Shown: piece by piece, positions 1 to 11,510 of the stretch | Layout: each line of letters begins with the position of its first letter | Numbering within the stretch: position 1 is the stretch's first letter | Origin: Schizophyllum amplum | Taxonomy: Eukaryota > Basidiomycota > Agaricomycetes > Agaricales > Schizophyllaceae | Reading direction: 5' to 3' | Assembly (NCBI GenBank): GCA_007026445.1 | Contig: VDMD01000022.1 | Span: 1 to 64,000, forward strand | Length of the DNA: 64,000 nt | Made by a program: the position numbers and the translations under genes | The notes under the pieces: generated by a model | Told to the model about the DNA's origin: nothing | The model's database searches: none | Seen by the model: only the letters and a program-made list of their open reading frames with translations

Positions 1-428
1 TCGTGGGCGACGCCTGTGGGCGACCTCAACGTGCCCTCCGTCTGCTCGGGCAGTGTGTGACGCAGCCGCGTATTGACCCGCTCCGTGCCTCATGTTCTGT
101 TGAACGCGCCTCGTGGTGGAGGCGGTCATTGTTGGAACACTCCCGTGACTCAGTCAGTCATTATGTGGCGGTTCTTCCCACGCTGAACTGCGTGAACGTT
201 CGACGGCGGACGCTGGTTCCGACGTTCTACTTCGACGTCGGACGTCCTTCCGAGGCTCGAGCTCGGCGCTCGCAGGATGGTGGCTGCGCCTGCCCAGGTT
301 GTCTGGGCCCCTCGAATACCCACAACCGGTGCTTTTCCAACGGACTCGGAGGCTGTGAAACGTCGATTCTCCCCTCCACTGCCAGTACTGTCAACACCCT
401 CCAGTAAGCTTCCTAGTATGATTGTTGT
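1..428. other. Left-edge stretch, no supported gene
   Basis: An open frame of 134 codons crosses this stretch on the + strand. Its product is arginine/serine/cysteine rich and resembles nothing I recognise. No splice sites or promoter point to a gene. Confidence 0.5.
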
Positions 429-1067
429 TTCTGGACAAAATTGAGTGATCGAGGACCACTATTTTTCACTATGGGACCCCCAATCACGCACTCGAGTGAA
501 CCACTCGGTGTGTGATATCACGCACCGACTGGTTCACTAGGCACTCGTTGTCACGCATTCAATCACTCTGAGTGCTTTCGCCGTCACTGATAACCGGAGC
601 TCCTCGGCTATTCCCGGCCGAACTTCGTTAAAGGCTGACCTCCGGGGGCGTAATGAGCGCCAGTGTTGCGTTACGACGTTTCTTGGCCTATTCTTCCATT
701 GTTAATTTACGTTTTTCCTCAAAACAGCAGACCTTAGTGACAACAAGAAGGGAGAACAACACGGCAATTCCCGGTCGGATCAGTTGAGACGGCTGACGGG
801 AGATAACGATCGTGATCACCGCTCCTTTCACGCATCGAGTGAACCACGATAGTGACCTGATAGTGGTCATTTCACGCGGCGAGTGAACCACTCGTTCTGC
901 GTGGACTTCACGATTTGGGGGTCCCGCAAGTCATCACGCAGCGAGTGAAGCAGTCGTGCGTGATTCCTGACCGAAAACTCACTAAAAACCACTATTTTTC
1001 ACTCGGAACGAGTGCTTTCGCGACGAAAACTACTCCAAAGCAGTAGTGAATCGCATTTTGTCCAGAA
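429..1067. mobile_element. MITE-like element with short terminal inverted repeats
   Basis: The ends are a 13-bp inverted repeat: TTCTGGACAAAAT at 429-441 and its complement at 1055-1067. Inside, a G3AC5-type block at about 473-481 reappears inverted at about 916-925, and CCACTATTTTTCACT occurs as a direct repeat near 456 and 989. A motif of the form TCACGC..CGAGTGAA..A.TCG recurs about five times (near 485, 520, 829, 872 and 935). There is no coding capacity. I could not find a clear target-site duplication, so the superfamily is unknown. The structure suggests a small non-autonomous DNA element. Confidence 0.55.
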
Positions 1068-1859
1068 TTCGCAACCATATTCCTAGTTCGTGCTGGAATG
1101 GTTATCACGACGGGATCTGTCCTCCGCGTTACGCATCTTCTAAGTATCCCCGGGCGTCTATCAATAACATCTTCTCGGATACACCACCGCGCACTTGCAC
1201 CAGACTTCGTAAAGTCACCTGTGGTAGAGCGAGTTGGCGAGTTGGCGAGTTGAGGTGGCGCGGACTCAACGCGGACTGGAGAACGGCCTCCGTTGAGATC
1301 ACCTTCCGGCCCTTCCTTCCTTCAACTCGGTCAAGTGCTCAACAAGTGCCTGTCAACTTCACAGTCTCCTGATCGATTCGGTCCAGGTCTGGGGTACGAC
1401 AAAAGGCTTGTGACTCATGTTCTAGACCCCGATTTACTGCGATGCCAGGCGTGTGCGAGACTTTCCTGGGCAATCCTGGTCTCGATGCCAGACCGGCCCT
1501 CCGTCAGCCTATGGGCAGAACCAGCGTGACCTACGGCGGGCTGCCGCTGGCGACGGCAGGCCGCGATCTTGCTAGGACGCAGGACCGCAGGGCAGCGTAT
1601 GTGCTCTCCGTCTGTGTCTTGGTCAATGTCATCACGTCCATCCGACTCCAGAGCGATCTGTACCGTGGATTACTTGTGATTCGGGCGCCACCATTTGCGA
1701 AGGCCTGGATCGGCACGGGGGAGGCTGACCCTCCTCCCGCCGATGGAGCGGATAAAAGGCAGAATGACTGCGGGAGAAGTTCATCATCGCCTCTTCAGCG
1801 AACCCAACCAACCAACCTCCTAACTTCCCTTCTCATCCACCTCTATCCTCGTCCCGAAG
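1068..1859. other. Intergenic region upstream of the alcohol dehydrogenase
   Basis: Several short overlapping open frames occur here but none has a recognisable product or splice structure. The last 60 nt are pyrimidine-rich (CCAACCAACC and CTTCCCTTCTC), typical of fungal leaders just before a start codon. Confidence 0.45.
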
Positions 1860-3188
1860 ATGTCGCAGCAGATCCCCGAAACGATGAAGGCCGCGGTCGT
1901 TCCCCAGAGCGGCGCCGCCATAGAAATCAAGGACGTGCGCATTAAGCGTCCCGAGGAACTCGCCCCGGGCGAGTGTCTGCTCAAGATGATCTGCACGGGT
2001 GTCTGCCACACCGACCTGCACGCCGCCCTTGGTGACTGGCCGGTCCCAGCCAAGACCCCTCTCATCGGCGGGCACGAAGGTGTCGGCATCGTCGTCGCCA
2101 TCGGTGAGCTCATCGCGAAGCCCACTTTCATCTCATAGCTCACACGACATCTCAGGCGCTAACACAGCAAACTCTCCCGTGAAGATGGGCGATCGCGTTG
2201 GTGTCAAGTGGCTCGCCGACTCGTACGTATTACCTTTCTTCCATTCGGACGTACCCGAGCTTACACGGTACACAGGTGCCTCAACTGCGAGCAGTGCCGC
2301 AATGGCCGCGAGCAGAACTGCTACAGCGCACAGCTATCTGGCTTCACCGTCGACGGTACATTCTCCGAATACGTCGTCTCGTTCGTCAACCACGTCACTC
2401 CCATCCCCGAGGGTTTCGACAGTTACGCTGCCGCGTCCATCCTCTGCGCCGGTGTCACCGTCTACCGCGCCATCAAGTACTCGCAGACCAGTACAGGGGA
2501 CTGGATCGTCCTCCCCGGTGCCGGCGGAGGGCTCGGTCACATGGCCATCCAGTACGCAAAGGTTCGCGGTCTGCGCCCAATTGCCATCGGTGAGCCTCTT
2601 GCAAGTGCTGTTCCTACGCCAGATACTGATATCCGAAACAGACACCGGCGCGGAGAAGCGCAAGCTTTGCATGGACCTCGGCGCTGAGGCGTTCATCGAC
2701 TTCATGGAGTCGAAGGACATCGTCGCCGACGTCAAGGCCATCACTGGCGGCCGCGGCGCGCACTCTGCCGTCGTGACTACCGCATCGCCCTCGGGCTACA
2801 CCCAGGCCGTTGACTACCTCCGCGCCGGCGGCACGCTCATGGCTGTCGGTCTCCCAGGTAAGGCCGGTCTCGAAGCTTCCATCTTCTTCACCGTCTTCAA
2901 AGTAAGCATCGATCGCCTGCTCATCGCGTGAATTCAGTGACTGATCGGGATTGCAGAGCATTAGCATCCTTGGTTCCTACGTTGGCAACCGCCAGGACGC
3001 ATATGAGGCCATTGACATCGCAGCGCGCGGGCTTGTCGAGTGCAAGTACGTGTGCCAGGAATTGTCCACCCTCACAAGGTCAGTCCTCCTTTGCTTTCCA
3101 ACTCGGCATCTGGTATTGACGTCTTTGCAGTGTCTATAAGGGCATGGCCGAGGGCAAGGTCGCTGGACGCATCGTCCTCAAGTTCTAG
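1860..3188 (+). CDS. Zinc-dependent alcohol dehydrogenase (yeast ADH1 type)
   Basis: Oxidises primary alcohols or reduces aldehydes with NAD(H), probably in the cytosol. Six exons: 1860-2103, 2156-2222, 2276-2589, 2642-2901, 2957-3078 and 3131-3188, giving 354 aa, the usual length. Catalytic-zinc ligands are visible: C45 in CTGVCHTD and the His of GGHEGVG. Structural-zinc cysteines are in CLNCEQCRNGREQNC. The Rossmann glycine motif is PGAGGGLG, followed by the family block SISILGSYVGNRQDA. The final intron was placed at 3079-3130 rather than earlier, because that keeps ELSTLTSVYKGM, which aligns with the yeast C-terminus. All introns are 52-55 nt GT-AG and no frame repair was needed. Family membership is firm; substrate is not determined. 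Confidence 0.93.
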
Positions 3189-3830
3189 AGTCTGTATACC
3201 AGGGAATGGACAAATATATTGTAGAAGTACCATCGGAGCTGTAATTTGTGGCTGTACTGTATCATCATGACTGTACTTTTACTTCGAACCTGCGTCCCAT
3301 GGGTTGGGACTCTTCGGAGACCCTTCAAGCATTCAATAACCATCAAGCATTCAATATTCCATGCCAACGTTGGGGTGGCGGGAAGCCTTGGCTAAGCGCC
3401 CGGCGCTTGAGGGCGCCGCGAGGACCGGATCACGGGCGATGCCGAAGTTGGGATTCAAACGCCGCAGCGCAGCGTGTCACATGTCACGGTTGGCTCTTAA
3501 GTAGACTCTAGAGTTAGGAACTCCCGTCTTCTGCGTATTTGTGCTGTGTCCCCAACTGTGCTTCTATGCAGTCGGCCTACTCTTTCATGGTCCCGCGAAT
3601 ACGGCGCAGGCGAAATGGCGTTCGACGCACAGCCAGAAAGTGGCAATGTGCATCCTAGGAATTCGATGTTCGTCTGTATGTTGTTGGAACTCACGCAATC
3701 TTCGAAGGCGCAGCCACGGGCGCTTGACCATAAGCGCTCGAGGGCACTGCGCGAGACAAGCTATATGTGCTCAAGGCGAGGGAGCCATCACAGCGCTCTG
3801 CTGCTTTACACCCCGTGCTAAAGCCCAACG
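3189..3830. other. Intergenic region between ADH and membrane paralogue 1
   Basis: Contains the ADH 3' end and the promoter of the next gene. No coding exon, tRNA or repeat could be supported. Confidence 0.4.
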
Positions 3831-5740
3831 ATGGCGTCCCAAGCATGTGAGTAGAGTTGCAGACGTCGACACGTTTGCTCGCTCACTGACGACTGCATCC
3901 AGACAACCAGCCCGTCGGTACTGAGCCGAAGGACCGCCGCGTCCAGACGCCGTCCACCGGGGGTCTCAACAAGGGCGCAGACGGGAAAGCGGAGCCGTCA
4001 CGCTGGTTTTCGAAGAACGCTTCGAGGGTATCCATCGTGTGCAACGGGGTCGCTCGTATGCTCAAGCCTAAGGGCCGGCGGCGCTGGCTCTACGGTACCG
4101 TCGGCATTGTCATTGTGGTCCTATGGGTCGGCTTGATTTTGGCCTTCGCCCGCGAACAGCAGAAGTCGGAAGAGTTCAACGAGGAAGGCGATTCGCGTCA
4201 GTTCACCCATGCGTATGCACCGGGAACGACTCCGGAGTTTGTGAGTCATCATTTTGGTCCTTCACAGGACGCCTCTTGACTTCTTCGCAGTGGTTCTTCA
4301 AGGGTGAGTTGCGGAGGCTAGACACCGACGGACAAACCCTAGGTGCGTGCGGCAGCCGCTACCGATCCTAACTTCTGCACCGTTGTGCTTATTGTGCACG
4401 ATTTTCCTTCAGCCGTGCAATGGTCTGCCTCACAATACAACCCCGGCAACGATACATACACGCCCTTGCTGGCGAGCTCAGAAGACATCCCGATGGGCCT
4501 GAACGTGTATCGCGATATGTAAGTTATGGACACTGCGTGCTTCGCGAACCATCTCATGAAAATTCCCAAGTTATGCCGTGTTTGACAGCAACGTTACCGA
4601 TGCCATAGACGATGGATTTGAGCGGTTCATGCTCGACAACGCGACCGCCTTCCCTGTCGGTAACGTTGGGGTTCGAGAATGTGATGCATTCGACACGGAC
4701 ATCGATCTCACGGAGGCAACGGGTAGCGTCTGGAGTGAACCGTCGCGAGGTAAGCTGCGTGTAGTATGTAGGCATCACTACAATGGCTGATGCCGAACAG
4801 GCTACCCATTCGATAAATGGGCAGGCAGCATAGTTCTTGTCGTAGTGAGCTTTCGTGCACTAAAACCACCGTTGCAGTGTTCACCACACATATTTAGAAC
4901 AACATAGGTGCATCTCTTCAATACTACAACCGCACCAATGCGCTTGCCGGATCTTTCGACGGTATATATCTAGGGGGCAGCTTGTTGTAAGTATGGTCAA
5001 TTTATGTTATCTCTTCTCACTAAACGGTCGCCCTCAGGAACTGGAAGGTCACTGCGAACTCCAGTAGCACATGCTACAATCCGCCTAGTAGCACCAACTG
5101 TGAGCTGGTACGATCTTCTCGCGGCCGTCGACGCCCTCAATATTGAATGCTTCGCAGCATGTCGACTTTGACATTCGACGATCGGGCCTCGTCAAGTTCA
5201 CTGTTATCGCCGTCGTCATCGTCAACTGGCTCTCGACCATCGTCATTTTCCTGCTCACTGCGGAGACTCTTTACCTCGGTCGATCGAAAATCATCGATGG
5301 CACAGACATGCTCAGCGTTCTGTTCGCTGCTCTCTTCGCCCTGCCGGGAGTGCGTCTATCAGCAACAACATGAGGGTCGCTCTGACTGCCCATTGTTTAG
5401 GTGAGGTCACTCCTACCGGGCGCACCGAGTTTTGGCAGCACAATTGGTACGCATCTCGCGGTTGCCTTCGACGCTATCGCTCATCGACGCCCTTCAGACC
5501 TCGTCGGCGTTCTTCCGAACGTCATCATCATTTCGTGAGTCTGCGCATCTCATGCATGGTGTCCACGCTCTAAGACAAGCACCTTGCGCACCTTGCAGGC
5601 TTTGCGTAAGCTTCTATCCGTTGTATCATGTGTATCATGTGCTGACTTGCCCTTAGACATCGTGTTGGGCAATTGCCAAGCTATGTGGACGGGGACAGGA
5701 GCAGCGGGAGGGATCTAAGTCGCTGGCCGGCGACGCCTGA
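3831..5740 (+). CDS. DUF4436-like membrane protein, tandem copy 1
   Basis: Function unknown. Thirteen exons encode 419 aa: 3831-3846, 3903-4240, 4291-4342, 4413-4518, 4571-4749, 4801-4844, 4898-4986, 5038-5107, 5158-5349, 5401-5446, 5498-5534, a 7-nt microexon 5599-5605, and 5657-5740. A basic cytosolic N-terminus leads to one membrane helix (GIVIVVLWVGLILAFA). A roughly 200-residue, probably non-cytosolic domain with FMLDNATA follows, then three more helices including LVKFTVIAVVIVNWLSTIVI and the block ALFALPGVRSLLPGAP. That last block recalls the DUF4436 family; the name is from memory and untested. It is the first of three head-to-tail copies and differs mainly in its N-terminal extension and short C-terminal tail. 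The start sits one codon-sized exon before the first intron, as in both other copies. Confidence 0.8.
5599..5605 (+). other. 7-nt microexon of membrane paralogue 1
   Basis: GCTTTGC is flanked by a CTTGCAG acceptor and a GTAAGC donor. It supplies part of Ser plus Leu-Cys to the conserved string IIISLCTSCWA. Skipping it would break frame. Confidence 0.8.
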
Positions 5741-6419
5741 CAGACATCATCGCCGCGTATCCCGAACAGTCGGTCCTCCTTGATTCTTCATGTTGCGTTT
5801 ATCATCTCCTGTCCCTCTTCTTCAATATAGACGCCCCGTTGATCAGGGTAGTAGCGTTTCGGCCAAGTAGCGGCTTGATGTCAAATATTTACCTGCTAGT
5901 AAGTGATCTTCAAGCTTCCAAGTTGGAGAAAGGCTCATAAATCAAAATCAGCTCTACTGTAGCTGTAAAGCGTTGCCGTGATCTGCTATCGTAACTGCAC
6001 TGCCGCTGTGATCTTTACAGTCTCAACATAGGAAGGTTCTGGCTGCACAGGCGCTGTATACGGCGCTTAGCGTCTAGCGCTCACAACTCTGCACGCCACA
6101 GCAAAGACACCTCGCGACTGCCGACCTCGGCCCGCCTCCTTTCATTCAAACGCAACATCGTTCAAGGCCGTTATGGGCTTCGACTGGCTTCGCTCCCTGC
6201 CTTCATCCTGTGCTTTCAGTGCTGCGTTCTCATCATCGTGGGTCGTACTCGGATTTAGTGTTTCCATGCCATTTACTACACCATATCGGCGGCGTCGATG
6301 GGCGCTCGAAGCGCCCCGAGCAATGAGGATAAACGCCCACTGCCGGATATATAACAGGTGCATGAACGACGAACGGTGCACTCAAGCCCCCTCACTTCCT
6401 CCTCGAAGCAACTGTCATC
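5741..6419. other. Intergenic region between copies 1 and 2
   Basis: No gene seen, apart from a TATA-like motif near the right end. Similar short blocks (GGCGC, GCGCTCAGCGCTC-like) recur before copy 3, so the intergenic DNA may have been duplicated with the genes. Confidence 0.4.
6348..6354 (+). promoter_or_regulatory. TATA box of membrane paralogue 2
   Basis: TATATAA lies 66 nt before the ATG at 6420, a normal distance for a fungal core promoter. Confidence 0.5.
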
Positions 6420-8339
6420 ATGGGGTCTCTAGCATACTGTCAGTTGTCCCGCTCCCGCTCGACACGTTTGACCGCTCGCTCACTGCTTGGCTTCCGCATC
6501 CAGCTGGCGACATGGCAGACATCGAACTGAAGGCACGCGGGAACCAGCCGCAGTACGGGTACTCGGCATTGTCCCTCACGTCGGGCACGGATGCGAACAC
6601 CACTCCATGTCGTCGTCGTCCTTCTCGGTGGAGCGCGTGGCAGGACCGGCTTCGCACCATGTTCTGCAGTCGTCGCTCGCGCCGCGTACTGTACATCGGC
6701 TCCGGCATTATCCTCATGCTGGCATGGATTGGCTTGATCCTCGCTTTCGCGCGTAGTCAGCAGCAGACCGAAAACAACAATGTTCAAGGCGACGCAAAGG
6801 CCGTGAGGAACATATCAGGCCTAGGGGAGATTGTGAGTTACACGATTGACCTTGTTCGGACGTTTTCTCATCCGTTGCCAGTGGTTCTTGGCGGGAACGC
6901 TCCTGCACATCGACACCAACGCTCGAACCCTTGGTGCGTATATCTACCGGTCGCCGCTCAGTGTTTCGACAGTTTCCAATCTCTGTTTATCAGCCGTGCA
7001 ATGGTCTGGCAAACAGTATCACTGGAACGATACGAAAAACCCTCTATCGGACTTTGTGGTATCGGAATATTACTTTGACGGTCTAAACATCTACCGCGAC
7101 GTGTAAGTCATGCTCGTCACTACTAGTGCGCTATACTCATCCTTTGCAAGCCGGGCAATCAAGGATGAATATGTCTCCTACATGATGAACGATAGTTATG
7201 ACTACTTCATGCTCGATAACGCCACTGCTTTGCCCATTGGAAACGTAGGAATCCGAGAGTGGGATGCATTCAACACCGACGTCGACCTTGTTGAGAATTC
7301 GACGAGCGTCTGGACTCAGCCGATCCGAGGTGAGAAGTTTACGTCGTCGCATACGCGTCCGCTCATCCTCACGTCCTGACACTGGTAACAGGCTACCCAT
7401 TCGACATATGGACCGGGAGCTTGGTCATAGCAGCAGTGAGTGTTCCTCTCTCCTTACCGCAGATACACATCTCAAAGAGCTCAGACTGATGTGGCATGCT
7501 CCCGCCTCGTCAATAGTAGTAACGCATGTGTCCTATCATTCGATGGAACCGCTCTGCTAGGTGATCTAATGTGGGTTATCCAGCGACATATGATTACCTG
7601 TCACTGATGTCTACGGGACAGAAACTGGAAAGTCACCGCGCATTCCAACTCCACATGCCGCAGTCTCGAAAGCCCGTTCTGCGAGCTTGCATGTGTCCGA
7701 TTTTTACCCTGATAACCACAACACTGAATTCCTCCCAGCACATCGACTTCACGATCAGCCGACCAGGCCTCGTCAAGTTCACCGTCATTGCCGTGATCAT
7801 CGTCAACTGGCTCTCTACGATCGTTATCTTTCTACTCACCGGAGAGGCCTTGATCAATGGCTATAAAACGGAGTTCCTAGCGGGGACGGACATGCTGAGC
7901 GTTCTGTTCGCTGCTCTCTTCGCGTTGCCGGGAGTGAGTTTAGTAGTCTCCGATGTGCAATCCGTTCACTGACGCGCAGCTAGGTGCGATCGCTCTTACC
8001 CGGCGCCCCGGATTTTGGCAGTACCATCGGCACGTACTTTACTGCTCGTTTCTTTGTGAGTTGCTCACGACGTCTACCAGACTTGGTTGGTATCCTACCG
8101 AATGTCATCATAATCTCGTGAGCTTATCTTTACTTCACCTGCCGTTTCCGCATCGCATTGAAATACTTTTTCTGACACGCTATTCAGGCTCTGCGTACGT
8201 TGATCTTCTGCCACGTCGTACTAAGTGTGCACCTATATTGACGCGCCCGCAGACGTCGTGCTGGGCAGTGGCCAAGCTTCGGTGGCAGGCAAAGCAGAAA
8301 GCCGAAAGTAACAAAAATGTAGGCAAGGCACGAACCTGA
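6420..8339 (+). CDS. DUF4436-like membrane protein, tandem copy 2
   Basis: Thirteen exons encode 418 aa: 6420-6438, 6504-6832, 6882-6933, 6994-7102, 7151-7329, 7392-7435, 7485-7570, 7622-7688, 7739-7933, 7984-8029, 8081-8117, microexon 8188-8194 and 8253-8339. Intron positions and phases equal those of copy 1. Two introns (7689-7738 and 8030-8080) need a GC donor where the other copies have GT; no in-frame GT alternative exists. Topology is the same: one N-terminal helix, a central domain with FMLDNATALPIGNVGIREW, and three C-terminal helices. The lysine-rich tail (KQKAESNKN) is unique to this copy. The exon at 7485-7570 is the least conserved among the three. The gene appears intact, with no frame repair. 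Confidence 0.8.
8188..8194 (+). other. 7-nt microexon of membrane paralogue 2
   Basis: GCTCTGC lies between a TTCAG acceptor and a GTACGT donor, at the same position and phase as in copies 1 and 3. Confidence 0.8.
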
Positions 8340-8950
8340 GAAGGGGGGTTGTGCTACAGTGCATAGCCTGCACCAAGGAACAGGGCATGCGTAAACTCCT
8401 GCGATGTTTGTGATACTTCTCTCTATGTTATGCATGACTCTTCTGTATGTCGTTGTCATTGATAGCTTGTGGACATTATTACTGGCGAGTAAATATCAAT
8501 ACACATGCCGTTGTAGTTTGTTGTCAGTGTGAGTCCAATTCTGGTCCAATTGCTCCAACAGTGATCGGTACCCGGGCCGTTCGCGGCGACCAGTAACTTG
8601 GTTCAAACTTCGAAGTACTTACAGTGTCTCTCCACTGTCTGCTATCAGTGTCACAGCGCTGAGTACTGCTCCTTCATTTGACCCGCGTAGGTATGACCTG
8701 CGTATGAGAGAGCTCTGAAACATACTCACAGCGAACGCTAAGTACTAAGTATCCATTGAATGTAGCTGTGACACGATAGGGTCGAACATGTTCGCCGCCC
8801 CTTGATCAAATATATCGGGCGCCTGTCGGGCGCTGTGCTCTCAGCGCTCAGCGCTCAGCAATCAGGGCAGGCGCCGGTACAGGTCCAGGACATGTTATTA
8901 AGCGCCCTTGTCAACGGCGCCGCGTCCCCCAGATCCCATTCCTAACCACC
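8340..8950. other. Intergenic region between copies 2 and 3
   Basis: No gene seen. A TATAT motif at about 8811-8815 lies about 136 nt before the next start codon and is only a weak promoter candidate. A short run CTCAGCGCTCAGCGCTCAGC occurs near 8840. Confidence 0.4.
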
Positions 8951-10838
8951 ATGTCCTCTTCACCCTGTGAGTCGCGCGCCCTTGCTCCGTTCAGCGCGTC
9001 TACGATGCTTATATCTCCTCTCCCTCTATATAGATAGCGATCCTCTTGCCATTGAGCTCAAGGGGCGCTACGACGAGCCGTCGTCCACGGAAGTCCCGCT
9101 CATGGGCGCAGACGCGAAGCAACGTCCTCGTCGTCCCCCAATCACCGTTGCCCCGCGGCGCATGTCGCGCGACTGGTTCTCCTACATGTACAAGCGCCGC
9201 CGATCATGGCCGCGTATCCTCTATGTTCTCATAGGCATCGGTCTCATGCTCATCTGGATCGGCTTGATTCTGGCTTTCGCCCACTACCAGCTGAAATCGG
9301 AGGAGAAGAACTCCTTAGGTGACTCGCGGAATTTCAACAAGAAGGGGAGTGAGAACGGCGAAGTGGTGCGTCAAAGATTGATTGGTGCGCTCCCTCTGCT
9401 CATTCATGCGCAGTGGTTCCTCAAAGGAGTCCTTCGCCAGCTTGATACAGACGAGCGAAATCTTGGTGCGCGTCACGATCATTGTGAACTACGCATATTT
9501 ACTTACTTTTGTCCAGACGTGCAATGGTCCGGCCTCCTTTATCATGACAACAACAACTCCCTCACACCCTTGGTGCTGAAAGACCGCTACCCTGGCGGCC
9601 TGAACATGTATCGCGACATGTGAGCAGCCCGCTTCTTTCTTGCCGACGCGCTCAACATTGATGGCACGCCTCCCTCATCAGTCGGACCATCGTCGATGTG
9701 AACGTCACCACAGATCAAGACAATGGCTATCTCTGGTTCATGCTCGACAACGCAACCGCGACGCCCATCGGCAACATCGGAATCCGGGAGTGGGACGCGT
9801 TCGACACCGATATCGATCTGGTAGAGGCCCGCGAGAGCGTGTGGACGCAACCGATGCGAGGTAGGCTGAGGCGTCCACTTGCTCATCACCTGTTTCAGCG
9901 CACTCATTCCTCTCAGGCTATCCATATGATATCTGGGCTGGGAGCATCGTGATAGCAACGGTGAGAGGTTCTGTCTGCCTATGTGTTCCTTTCGACTGAA
10001 CCCCATTGCGCCCAGAATGACATAGGGAACTCCATGAGCATCTACAACCGGAGCGACGCGTTGGCTCTTTCCTTTGACGGTGTCTCTCTGGCGGATAGTC
10101 TATTGTGCGCTCATCCCATCCTCTCTGACTCATCCGTCTTCGCTCACGCACATCATAGGAACTGGAAGGTCACAGCGACTTCCGAGACGACATGTAGGGA
10201 TGACAACAGCCCTTACTGCGAGTTGGTCAGTCGGCCCTTCGCTTTTCGGGCCAGTGCAATGAGCGCTGACTGCCAACCACCTCTAGCACATCGACTTTGA
10301 CGTCCGCCGGCCTGGTCTCGTCAAGTTCACCGTCATCGCCGTGGTCGTCATCAACTGGCTTTCGACGGTCGTCATATTCCTGCTCACCGGCGAGGCCCTG
10401 CTTCTTCGGAGACTGCACATCGTGGAAGGCACGGATGTGCTGGGCGTGCTGTTCTCTGCGCTTTTCGCGCTGCCGGGGGTACGCTCCCTGCTGCCAGGAG
10501 CCCCTCCGTTTGGTAGCACGATCGGTGCGTGCTTTTGAGTCTGTCCTTTCCTCGCTCTAATGTCGACGTTCCTCAGACCTTGTCGGCATCCTGCCAAATG
10601 TTATCATTGTTTCGTAAGTCATCTGCCTTGAATTCCTCTGCCCAAGCCCACCTGCTAATAAAAATACCACTTGATGCAGACTATGTGTAAGTTGACATAA
10701 CTTTTGTCTGAAGGCTGGCGCTAACCAACGAACCTTCAGACATCATGCTGGGCTGCGGCGAAGCTGAGCTGGAGGATCAATAAGCTCTACGAAGAGCACG
10801 TCTCGGAAAAGAAGCGGCAATTATCTATGGGTGCATAG
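8951..10838 (+). CDS. DUF4436-like membrane protein, tandem copy 3
   Basis: Twelve exons encode 420 aa: 8951-8966, 9034-9365, 9414-9465, 9517-9619, 9682-9860, 9917-9960, 10016-10104, 10159-10225, 10287-10524, 10577-10613, microexon 10680-10686 and 10740-10838. Exon 10287-10524 equals two exons of the other copies fused exactly (192+46=238 nt), so one intron is absent here. Predicted helices fall near residues 66-88, 305-329, 342-358 and 374-397. The central domain shows VNVTTDQDNGYLWFMLDNAT and GIREWDAFDTDIDL. All introns are GT-AG. No enzyme motif is visible. A DUF4436-type assignment rests on the ALFALPGVRSLLPGAPPFGS block and the topology. Confidence 0.82.
10680..10686 (+). other. 7-nt microexon of membrane paralogue 3
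   Basis: ACTATGT lies between a TGCAG acceptor and a GTAAGT donor. It completes the Ser codon and encodes Leu-Cys, as in the other two copies. Confidence 0.8.
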
Positions 10839-11510
10839 CCGACATACTGGCACAGGACGGACTTGGGACGGACAATTCCTACGCGCAGACACACCACACA
10901 CACACGACTCTACTTATAGGCAACGTATATTTATGTATGTATCGTATTGTACTCATGTTTGGGAACGAGGAAGGCGCTTTCTTAGCGGAGTCAGTGGCAT
11001 TGCGAGGGCTAGTGCAAGTTGGGGTTCGTGCAGCGACAGTGCAGAGGAACATACACCTGGCGAGACTGACATGCGATCTGCGGTGCGAGACCACGCGATT
11101 CGGTTCGTTGGATGGGCATGAAGACATGATAGCATTGCAATTCGTGAGGCGTAAATATCGTAAATGGTATGGGAAGGGCATATGTGCGTGTGATGGATGG
11201 GCGGGTCAATGAGTCAATGGGCTAACAATACAGTAAAGGGTACAACGAAGGAGGGACGCGTGTGAAAGATATGAGTAATGAGTGTGCTTGATCCTGAATG
11301 ATGATACAGTGGGGAGCGGGAGATATCGATACAGTTGATGGTGGTTAGCCTGAGGTCGACAGTCGGGATGAAGGTGCGAAAAGGGTACGGGAGGGGGTAT
11401 CGCTGGTAGATGCGTAGGTTACGCAGTCGAAGGATGTGGAGGCAGAATTGTGTATCAGAGAGATTGGTGATAGGTATCGAGCGTAGGACGAGGAGCGCTC
11501 GTCACGCATG
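10839..11510. other. Convergent intergenic region
   Basis: Lies between the + strand membrane gene and the - strand RasGEF-like gene, so it should hold both 3' ends. No coding exon seen. Confidence 0.4.

Noticed and set aside
3..407. 134-codon open frame at the left edge
   Set aside because: The product has no recognisable motif and the composition of a chance GC-rich frame.
3430..3475. tRNA-like box (GTTTGAATCCC on the - strand)
   Set aside because: The flanking bases do not form a T-stem, and no matching A box or acceptor stem was found.
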